Positions 1-5,870 of a DNA stretch of 6,660 nucleotides are shown piece by piece. How positions within the stretch are numbered: the stretch's first letter is position 1; each line of letters starts with the position of its first letter. The translations under genes were made by a program, and so were the position numbers. Origin of the DNA: Verrucomicrobiota bacterium (lineage in GTDB: Bacteria > Verrucomicrobiota > Verrucomicrobiia > Limisphaerales > UBA11320); the NCBI GenBank assembly GCA_016871475.1, contig VHDG01000226.1:1-6660 (forward strand), in the 5' to 3' direction. The notes beneath the pieces were generated by a model. That model ran no database searches, was not told the DNA's origin, and saw only the letters and a program-made list of their open reading frames with translations.

Positions 1-1367
1 TGGATGAGCTGGGTTTCATCATCCGCAAGGAGCTGGTCCAGGTCATCTCGGACCCAACCCAGATCTCCCGCCTGATCGATCAGCATTACGGAGCTGAAAC
101 CGAAAGCTTCGGAGATATCCTGAAGGAGCTCGGCGACGACGCCGACATCGCCGCCGAGGCTGCCACCGTGGGTGAGAATGCCACCGAGGCTGCTCTGGGG
201 GATCTGGCAAATGAGGTTCCCATCGTCCGGTTCGTGAATCTGGTGCTCTATCAGGCGATTCAGGATCGCGCGAGCGACATCCATTTCGAGCCTTTCGAGG
301 ACGAGTTCAAGATCCGGTATCGTGTGGACGGCGCTTTGTACGAGATGGCTCCGCCTCCCAAGCATCTCGCTCTGCCGGTGGTTTCCCGCCTCAAGGTCAT
401 GGCGAACTTGAACATCGCCGAGCGTCGTGTTCCCCAAGACGGACGTATCACCGTGCCGATCGGCAACAAGCTCATCGATCTGCGTATCTCATGTCTGCCA
501 ACCGCGTTCGGTGAGTCCATCGTGCTGCGCGTGTTGGATCGGTCCTCCGCCAACCTGGAGCTCGAGAACCTCGGGCTGCCCCCTCATGTTCTGGAATACA
601 CGCTGGAGGGTATCCAGCAACCCAATGGTATCTTTGTGGTTACCGGCCCCACCGGCTCAGGCAAGACCACGACGCTTTATTCGTGCCTTCGACGGGTGAA
701 TACCATCGATTCAAAGCTGCTCACAGCGGAGGATCCCGTGGAATTCGACATCGAGGGGATCATGCAGGTGCAGGTCAATGAAGCGGCTGGGATGACCTTC
801 GGCAAGGCGTTGCGCGCGTTCCTTCGTCAGGATCCTGATGTGATCATGCTGGGAGAAATGCGTGATCTCGAGACCTCGCAGATCGCGATCCAGGCTTCCC
901 TAACCGGTCACTTGGTGCTGAGCACGCTTCACACGAACGATGCGCCTGGGGCTGTGACCCGTCTCCTGGACATGGGTGTCGAGCCGTTCCTGATCTCGTC
1001 ATCCCTGATGGCGGTCCTGGCTCAGCGTCTGGTAAGAACCATCTGCAAGCGCTGTCGGGCACCCTACGAACCCACTGAGAATCAGATGCATATGTTGAAT
1101 CTGTCCCCTCATGACCTGGGGGAGAAAGTGTTCTACTACGGCCGTGGCTGCCCCAACTGCAACGACACGGGTTACAAGGGACGCAAAGGAATTTTCGAGC
1201 TCCTCGTGATGTCAGACTCCATCCGTGATCTAATTAACGAACGAGCTCCCACCGTGGTCATCCGGCAGAAGGCGGTTGAGTTGGGAATGGTCACTTTGAG
1301 AGAAGACGGCTTGCGTGGCATTTTTGACGGTGCTACCACCATCGAAGAAGTCCTTAAATACACCTGA
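1..1367 (+). CDS. gspE: Type II secretion system ATPase GspE (5' truncated by window edge)
   Basis: Hexameric cytoplasmic ATPase that powers pseudopilus assembly in type II secretion. The frame is open from base 3 with no stop upstream, so the gene begins outside the window; the GTG at 168 is an internal Val codon, not the start. Bases 3-120 encode the end of an N-terminal MshEN/GspE-N-like domain. The core carries Walker A GPTGSGKTT (645-671), the Asp box beginning EDPVEF (729-746), Walker B around RQDPDVIMLGEMRD (825-866) and the His box LTGHLVLSTLHTND (900-941). A zinc-type tetracysteine follows: CxxC at 1044-1055, then 31 residues, then CxxC at 1149-1160. The stretch SLTGHLVLST and the VTRLLDMGVEPF segment read more like GspE than PilB, but a type IV pilus PilB role cannot be excluded. 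All catalytic motifs are intact. It is followed by gspF after 13 bp, presumably in one transcript. Confidence 0.9.
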   Translation, partial: DELGFIIRKELVQVISDPTQISRLIDQHYGAETESFGDILKELGDDADIAAEAATVGENATEAALGDLANEVPIVRFVNLVLYQAIQDRASDIHFEPFEDEFKIRYRVDGALYEMAPPPKHLALPVVSRLKVMANLNIAERRVPQDGRITVPIGNKLIDLRISCLPTAFGESIVLRVLDRSSANLELENLGLPPHVLEYTLEGIQQPNGIFVVTGPTGSGKTTTLYSCLRRVNTIDSKLLTAEDPVEFDIEGIMQVQVNEAAGMTFGKALRAFLRQDPDVIMLGEMRDLETSQIAIQASLTGHLVLSTLHTNDAPGAVTRLLDMGVEPFLISSSLMAVLAQRLVRTICKRCRAPYEPTENQMHMLNLSPHDLGEKVFYYGRGCPNCNDTGYKGRKGIFELLVMSDSIRDLINERAPTVVIRQKAVELGMVTLREDGLRGIFDGATTIEEVLKYT

Positions 1368-1380
1368 CGAAGGCTGACCT

Positions 1381-2682
1381 ATGCCAAAGTTTAACTATGT
1401 CGCGATGGATCCCCGTGGAAAGGAAACCAAGGGGACCCTGGAAGTCGCCAATCAGAACGAGGCGATCGGCCGCCTGAAAGAGATGGGTTTCTTCCCCACG
1501 AAGGTCACTGAGGCGGTTGACAAGGCCAAGGAAGGTGGAGGCAAGGATGCCAAAGGGGGCAAGGCGGCTGTCAAGAAGGGCGGCGGGAGCATCAACATCA
1601 AGATTCCCGGTTTCGGCGGGAAGGTGAAGACCAAGATCCTGACCACTTTCACCCGCCAGCTTGCCACTCTCGTTGATGCCGGTCTGCCATTGCTCCGTGG
1701 GCTGAAGGTGCTCGAGAAGCAGGAAAAGAATCCCGTTCTCAAGGACATTATCGGCAAACTCGGTCAGTCCATCGAGGCCGGCAGCACTTTTTCAGAAGGT
1801 CTTGCGCAGCATCCCAAGGTCTTCAATCGATTGTTCGTCAACATGGTAAAAGCCGGTGAAATCGGCGGTGTTCTCGAAGTCGCCCTGTCGCGCCTGGCCG
1901 AGTTCATGGAGAAAGCCGAAAAGATCAAAGGCAAGGTGGTTGCCGCCATGTTCTATCCGGTCGCGGTGATGTTCGTTGCGGTTGCGATTCTCGCGGTGCT
2001 GATGATTTTCGTCATTCCCAAGTTCCGGGACATCTTCAAGGACATGCTTCCCGGTGAAGGGCTTCCTGCTTTCACGCGCTTTGTTCTAGCCATCAGTGAA
2101 ACGGTCAAGGACCACGCGATCTTCGTAATCATCGGGCTCGCCGTGATCTATTTTGCGTTTAGCGCTGCGGTCAAGACGCGCCTCGGGCGGGCTCTCTTCG
2201 ATCGATTCAAACTCAACAGCCCTGTGATCGGTGGGGTGGTCACCAAAGTCGCCATCGCTCGCTTCACCCGCACATTGGGCACGTTGATCAGCAGCGGTGT
2301 TCCCATCCTGCAATCGCTAAACATCGTTAAAGAAACCTCTGGCAATGTGGTGATCGGTGATGCCGTCAGCGCCGTTCATGAGAGTGTCAAGGAAGGTGAA
2401 ACCATCACCGCACCTCTGGAAGCTTCCAAGGTCTTTCCTCCCATGGTGGTCAGCATGGTGGACGTCGGTGAGCAAACCGGCGCTCTGCCCGAAATGTTGA
2501 TGAAGATCGCCGACAACTACGACGAGGAAGTGGACAACGCCGTGGCCGCCATGACCTCGTTGCTTGAACCTATCATGATCGTATTCCTCGCGATCATCGT
2601 CGGGAGCATCGTCATCGCCCTGTTCCTGCCGCTCATCAAGCTGATGGAAGGCATGGACGGATCGAGTAGCGGTGGTGGCTGA
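1381..2682 (+). CDS. gspF: Type II secretion inner-membrane platform protein GspF
   Basis: Polytopic inner-membrane protein that couples the GspE ATPase to pseudopilin assembly (PilC in type IV pili). It has 433 residues, slightly longer than the usual roughly 400. The N-terminus (FNYVAMDPRGKETKGTLEVA) is the typical GspF/PilC start. Two T2SSF repeats follow, at about 88-211 and 292-414, each opening with a matching motif (TFTRQLATLVDAGLPLLRGL and ARFTRTLGTLISSGVPILQSL) and containing the conserved KAGE/VGEQTG elements at about 157-160 and 362-367. Likely membrane segments are about 188-213, 246-265 and 396-418. Between the N-terminal region and repeat 1 lies a Lys/Gly-rich low-complexity linker (about 46-70). 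The protein ends in a Ser/Gly tail. The ATG at 1381 has a weak GAAGG (1369-1373) 7 nt upstream, the only Shine-Dalgarno-like site in the window. A strong terminator follows 25 bp after the stop, so this is probably the last gene of its transcript. Confidence 0.92.
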   Translation: MPKFNYVAMDPRGKETKGTLEVANQNEAIGRLKEMGFFPTKVTEAVDKAKEGGGKDAKGGKAAVKKGGGSINIKIPGFGGKVKTKILTTFTRQLATLVDAGLPLLRGLKVLEKQEKNPVLKDIIGKLGQSIEAGSTFSEGLAQHPKVFNRLFVNMVKAGEIGGVLEVALSRLAEFMEKAEKIKGKVVAAMFYPVAVMFVAVAILAVLMIFVIPKFRDIFKDMLPGEGLPAFTRFVLAISETVKDHAIFVIIGLAVIYFAFSAAVKTRLGRALFDRFKLNSPVIGGVVTKVAIARFTRTLGTLISSGVPILQSLNIVKETSGNVVIGDAVSAVHESVKEGETITAPLEASKVFPPMVVSMVDVGEQTGALPEMLMKIADNYDEEVDNAVAAMTSLLEPIMIVFLAIIVGSIVIALFLPLIKLMEGMDGSSSGGG

Positions 2683-2707
2683 TACCGCTGATATCCTTTT
2701 CGGGAAT

Positions 2708-2750
2708 GCCCCGCGTCGGAGAAACCGGCGCGGGGCGTTTTCCTTTTGTT
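2708..2750 (+). terminator. Rho-independent terminator after gspF
   Basis: A 12-bp stem (left arm 2708-2719 GCCCCGCGTCGG, right arm 2725-2736 CCGGCGCGGGGC) pairs along its full length with one G·U wobble. It closes a 5-nt loop AGAAA and is followed by a T-rich run GTTTTCCTTTTGTT. The sequence upstream of the left arm is not A-rich, so it should act only on + strand transcription. It separates the secretion genes from the phosphate operon. Confidence 0.93.
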
Positions 2751-2794
2751 CCCTGGTCGAGAATGGATTTTCACCACTGAGGATCAACGTCGCC

Positions 2795-2803
2795 GGGGGG
2801 GGG
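2795..2803 (+). repeat. Homopolymer run of nine G in the phoU upstream region
   Basis: Nine consecutive G sit between the gspF terminator and the first Pho-box-like pair, ending 3 bases before the first half-site. Runs of this length are prone to length change, and also to sequencing error. Whether it affects expression cannot be told from the sequence. Confidence 0.8.
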
Positions 2804-2806
2804 CTT

Positions 2807-2824
2807 CGTAACAAGAACGTCACA
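2807..2824 (+). promoter_or_regulatory. Putative Pho box, distal pair (PhoB-type direct repeat)
   Basis: Two 7-mers, CGTAACA (2807-2813) and CGTCACA (2818-2824), are direct repeats with a 4-bp spacer and an 11-bp period. That is the geometry of a PhoB box, whose E. coli half-site is CTGTCAT-like. The site lies 52 bp upstream of the phoU start, at the head of a phosphate-transport operon, as expected for PhoB activation. No convincing -10 element could be assigned. Identification rests on spacing, half-site resemblance and context. Confidence 0.62.
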
Positions 2825-2839
2825 TAGCAGACGTTTTTC

Positions 2840-2857
2840 TGTAACCTGCGCGTAACA
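2840..2857 (+). promoter_or_regulatory. Putative Pho box, proximal pair (PhoB-type direct repeat)
   Basis: TGTAACC (2840-2846) and CGTAACA (2851-2857) repeat with the same 11-bp period. The GTAAC cores start at 2841 and 2852, exactly 33 bp (three periods) after the cores of the distal pair at 2808 and 2819, so all four half-sites lie on one DNA face. This pair ends only 19 bp before the phoU ATG, which leaves little room for a -10 element and leader. It may be an added site for cooperative binding, or the transcript may be nearly leaderless. Confidence 0.62.
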
Positions 2858-2876
2858 TCGTCTGCCCACATCCAAT

Positions 2877-3974
2877 ATGGGAACGCACTACGAACAGTCG
2901 ATGCAGCGGGACATTGATCGCATTAAGTCCAAGGTCACCGAGATGGCGCGGCTTGCTGGAGATTCGTTGGATGCCTGCTTGCGCGCACTGGTGAACAAGG
3001 ACCGGCAACTGGCTTACTCCGTCATCCTCCGGGATAGGAGAATTGATGAGCTGGAGAAGGAGATCGATCGGCTCTGCCTCGAATTCCTCGTCCGGCAGCA
3101 GCCCGTTGCCAAACACCTTCGTTTCGCCTACGTCACGATCAAGATCAACCAGGAGGTCGAGCGCATCGGCGACTACGCCGAGAGCATTGCCCGCCAGATC
3201 GTGAAGCTGAGTGGCCAGAACCTCGAGATCCCTATCGAACGGTACAAGGAAATTGCGGCGATGAGCATCCCGATGTTTCGCGATGCCGTTAAGGCCTATC
3301 TGGCTGAGGATGCGAGCCTGGCTGAGCGGAGCATGGAAGTTGAGGAAGAGGTGGATCGACTCAAGAGCGTCATCAACGCCGAGCTGGTGCAGCTTCGCCA
3401 GGCTGACAAGATTCCTTTGTCTGCCCTCACTCCGCTGATGACCATCGCACGACGGTTTGAGCGGGTTTCCGATCAGGCCAAGAACATTTGTGAGGAGACG
3501 CTTTATTTCGTAACAGGCCAATACCAGAAGCATCCGGGCGGCGAGGTTTGGCGCGTGGTTTTTGTGGATCAACATAACTCCTGCAGAAGCCAGATGGCCG
3601 AGGCCATCGCGCAGTCGCTCAGTCAGCCCAAGTTTGTTTTTGACAGTGCTGGAGTCGATCCCAAGCCGGTGGATCCAGGTGCTGTGGAGTTCCTGTCGGG
3701 CAAGGGCATCGATATTTCCAAGGCCTCGAGCCGATCCGTCGAAAAGCTTCCGAACCTGGAGTTTACCCAGATTGTTATCCTTCTCGATCCCGCTGCACGG
3801 AAGGCCCTGCCTTCGGGAACCAAGGCGGTGACATTGGACTGGAGCATCCCGGATCCTTCACTTGTTCAGGGCACACCGGCTGAGCGACAAGCCGCCTACC
3901 AGCGTGCGCATGATTTTCTGCACGAGCATACCAACGACCTGATCGAAGCCATCCTTGCTGACAAAATTGACTGA
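2877..3974 (+). CDS. phoU: PhoU fused to a degenerate ArsC/LMW-phosphatase-like domain
   Basis: Phosphate-signalling regulator that normally connects the Pst transporter to PhoR/PhoB and limits phosphate uptake. It has 365 residues, against about 215-240 for ordinary PhoU. Residues 1-215 form two PhoU repeats with the metal-binding motifs NQEVERIGDYAESIAR (91-106) and RRFERVSDQAKNICEE (192-207). The usual PhoU ending (YFVTGQYQKH, about 210-219) runs in frame into an arsenate reductase/LMW protein phosphatase-like domain (about 224-365). That domain shows VVFVDQHNSCRSQMAEA (227-243), SAGVDPKP (257-264), GIDISKASSRSVEKL (277-291) and a D-P loop (326-327). The CX5R nucleophile is Asp231 (GAT); the positions of ArsC Cys82 and Cys89 are Leu303 and Ala310; Cys236, Arg237 and the D-P Asp remain. 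It is therefore probably inactive as an enzyme. The ATG at 2877 fits the family N-terminus (HYEQSMQRDIDRIK), though it lacks a Shine-Dalgarno sequence; ATG 2901 is a weaker alternative. It is the first gene of the pst operon. Confidence 0.92.
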   Translation: MGTHYEQSMQRDIDRIKSKVTEMARLAGDSLDACLRALVNKDRQLAYSVILRDRRIDELEKEIDRLCLEFLVRQQPVAKHLRFAYVTIKINQEVERIGDYAESIARQIVKLSGQNLEIPIERYKEIAAMSIPMFRDAVKAYLAEDASLAERSMEVEEEVDRLKSVINAELVQLRQADKIPLSALTPLMTIARRFERVSDQAKNICEETLYFVTGQYQKHPGGEVWRVVFVDQHNSCRSQMAEAIAQSLSQPKFVFDSAGVDPKPVDPGAVEFLSGKGIDISKASSRSVEKLPNLEFTQIVILLDPAARKALPSGTKAVTLDWSIPDPSLVQGTPAERQAAYQRAHDFLHEHTNDLIEAILADKID

Positions 3975-3995
3975 CATTCAACCCTCAAACAACCC

Positions 3996-4931
3996 ATGAC
4001 CCCAACATCATTTATCAATCCCTTGTTTCGATCCTTCCCCTGCATTTTGGGAGGAGCTGTTCTTACAGTCATCCTTTCCACGGGATGTGGCGGGGGCGGA
4101 GGAGACGCATCCGGACAGTCAGGCAGTGCCAAGAAGCAAACCATCGCAAATATTGGTTCGGACACCATGGTTAATCTGGCAGCGGCATGGGCGGAGAACT
4201 ATGGGGCAGTGGATAAGAATGTTTCAGTCGAGGTTAGCGGGGGCGGATCGGGCCAGGGCATTGCCGGGTTGATCAATGGTACATGCGACATCGCCAACAG
4301 CAGCCGCCACATTGAGGACAAGGAAGTAGCGGAACTCAAGGCCAAGAGCGGCAAGGAAGCCAAAGAGTTCCTCGTTGGTTACGACGCCCTATCAATTTTC
4401 GTCCACAAGGACAACCCCATGACTGAGATCAGCATGGAGGAGTTGGGCGAAATCTTCCGGGAAGGCGGCAAGTTGAGCAATTGGTCGGACCTCGGGATCA
4501 AGGTGCCCGGTGCCAAGGGCGAGGAAATTGTTCGAGTCAGCCGACAGAACAACTCCGGAACTTATCACTACTTCAAGGAAGCCGTCGTGGGTAAGAAAAG
4601 CGAGTTCAAGCTCGGTTCACTGGACATGAACGGGTCGGTCGATGTCGTTCAACTGGTCGGAAAGACCCCTAATGCGATCGGCTATTCGGGCATGGGCTAC
4701 GCGACGCCTGATGTGAAAATTCTCAAGGTGTCCAAGGAGAAGGGTGAAACTTCAATCATGCCATCCGTTGCCACAACCTTGGACAAGTCCTACCCCATTG
4801 CGCGTCCGATGTTCATGTACACCGCAGGCGACCCTGCTCCTCACGCAAAAGCCTACTTGGATTGGATCCTTGGTGATTCTGCCCAGCAGTTGGTGGAGAA
4901 AATGGGATACGTTCCTTACAAGAAGAACTGA
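3996..4931 (+). CDS. pstS: Phosphate ABC transporter substrate-binding lipoprotein PstS
   Basis: High-affinity phosphate-binding protein that delivers phosphate to PstC/PstA. It has 311 residues. A hydrophobic signal (about 16-28) ends in the lipobox-like LSTGC, with Cys31 as the predicted lipidated residue; Ser at -3 is less common than Leu. A Gly-rich linker (32-36) follows, suggesting a membrane-anchored lipoprotein. Phosphate-binding elements typical of PstS are present: IGSDTM (53-58), SGGGSGQGIAGLINGTCDIA (81-100) followed by NSSR (101-104), GYDALSIFVH (128-137) and SRQNNSGTYHYFKE (182-195). The C-terminus ends with the family-like QQLVEKMGYVPY segment. The ATG lies 21 bp after the phoU stop, with no Shine-Dalgarno sequence and no separate promoter seen, so it is probably co-transcribed with phoU under the upstream Pho boxes. 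Confidence 0.94.
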   Translation: MTPTSFINPLFRSFPCILGGAVLTVILSTGCGGGGGDASGQSGSAKKQTIANIGSDTMVNLAAAWAENYGAVDKNVSVEVSGGGSGQGIAGLINGTCDIANSSRHIEDKEVAELKAKSGKEAKEFLVGYDALSIFVHKDNPMTEISMEELGEIFREGGKLSNWSDLGIKVPGAKGEEIVRVSRQNNSGTYHYFKEAVVGKKSEFKLGSLDMNGSVDVVQLVGKTPNAIGYSGMGYATPDVKILKVSKEKGETSIMPSVATTLDKSYPIARPMFMYTAGDPAPHAKAYLDWILGDSAQQLVEKMGYVPYKKN

Positions 4932-4969
4932 AGCTTCAGCCAGCACCAAGCCTTCACCGAATTCAGCCC

Positions 4970-5863
4970 ATGGCATCCCAGCGCAGCCAGCTTGAGGTCG
5001 TGTCCGAAAAGTGTATCGAACTGCTGATACGTGTCTGTGGGATCAGCGCGATCGTCTTTGTTTTTGGAATCTTCTTCTTTGTATTTCGAGAAGGCGCACC
5101 GTTTCTCAGCAAACTGTCGTTGAGTGAGTTTCTATTTAGCATCCGTTGGATACCCACATCACAGGTCCAGGCCCAGTATGGCGTGGGAGCGCTGATTGTC
5201 GGGACCTTGAGCGTGACGGTTCTCGCGATGATCATCGCAGTGCCTTTCGGGTTGGGTGCGGCTGTCTTCGTGTCTGAGTTCTGCGAGAAGAAGACAAAGG
5301 AAACGCTGAAGGTCGTCATCGAGTTGCTCGCAGCAATCCCCAGTGTGGTGTGGGGGTTCATTGGGCTGGGTGTCATGAGTCCGCTGATCATCAACACATT
5401 CCACACACCTGTTGGCATCAACATGCTCAACGGCGCTCTCCTCCTGGCTCTGATGAGCGTTCCGATCATGGTCAGCATTGGTGAGGATGCTCTGAAGGCG
5501 GTGCCCGACTCCTATCGTGAGGCTGCCGTCGCTCTGGGAGCTACAAAGTGGCAGATGGTGTACAGGGTGCTGCTTCCTGCGGCAAAGAATGGACTGCTCG
5601 CTGCAGTTCTGCTGGGTGTTGGGAGAGCCATCGGGGAAACCATGGCCGTCCTGATGGCTACGGGGCATTCGATCCGAATACCCGACAGTGTGTTCGACCC
5701 GGTTCGTACCCTCACTGCCACCATCGCAGCCGAACTCGGTGAAACCTCGAAAGGATCGGATCACTACCAAGTGCTGTTCCTCATCGGCATTCTGCTCTTC
5801 ACCATCACCTTCATCGTAAACCTTGCAGCTGACCTGATCGTCAAAGGCATCCGCAAGAAGTGA
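4970..5863 (+). CDS. pstC: Phosphate ABC transporter permease PstC
   Basis: One half of the transmembrane channel of the phosphate importer. It has 297 residues, close to the family's usual length. About six membrane segments are visible (roughly 17-40, 71-101, 114-142, 150-170, 205-230 and 265-291). The cytoplasmic EAA loop that docks the PstB ATPase lies at 172-203, with EDALKAVPDSYREAAVALGA and the closing RVLLP. PstC markers include LLAAIPSVVWGFIGLG (119-134), GVGRAIGETMAVLMATG (216-232) and the LTATIAAELGE segment (248-258), which distinguishes it from PstA. The ATG follows pstS by 38 bp; no Shine-Dalgarno sequence is seen, and no terminator or attenuator with a T-run is seen in that gap. 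Confidence 0.94.
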   Translation: MASQRSQLEVVSEKCIELLIRVCGISAIVFVFGIFFFVFREGAPFLSKLSLSEFLFSIRWIPTSQVQAQYGVGALIVGTLSVTVLAMIIAVPFGLGAAVFVSEFCEKKTKETLKVVIELLAAIPSVVWGFIGLGVMSPLIINTFHTPVGINMLNGALLLALMSVPIMVSIGEDALKAVPDSYREAAVALGATKWQMVYRVLLPAAKNGLLAAVLLGVGRAIGETMAVLMATGHSIRIPDSVFDPVRTLTATIAAELGETSKGSDHYQVLFLIGILLFTITFIVNLAADLIVKGIRKK

Positions 5864-5870
5864 TACCAGC

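Noticed and set aside
168..170. GTG as a start codon giving a 399-residue GspE
   Set aside because: The frame is open and homologous to GspE upstream to the window edge, so this GTG is an internal codon.
2317..2871. Antisense frame (184 codons) covering the 3' end of gspF and the intergenic region
   Set aside because: It runs through the intrinsic terminator and opposite conserved GspF sequence; composition artefact.
2820..3575. Antisense frame (251 codons) over phoU and its promoter region
   Set aside because: It overlaps the Pho-box array and the PhoU domain, and shows no recognisable domain.
3967..3972. TTGACT resembling a -35 element at the end of phoU, as an internal pstS promoter
   Set aside because: No -10-like hexamer occurs about 17 bp downstream, and the spacing to pstS favours co-transcription.
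4928..4939. Perfect 12-bp palindrome CTGAAGCTTCAG across the pstS stop codon
   Set aside because: It has no loop and no T-run, so it is not a terminator. A 12-bp palindrome can arise by chance, and nothing else supports an operator here.
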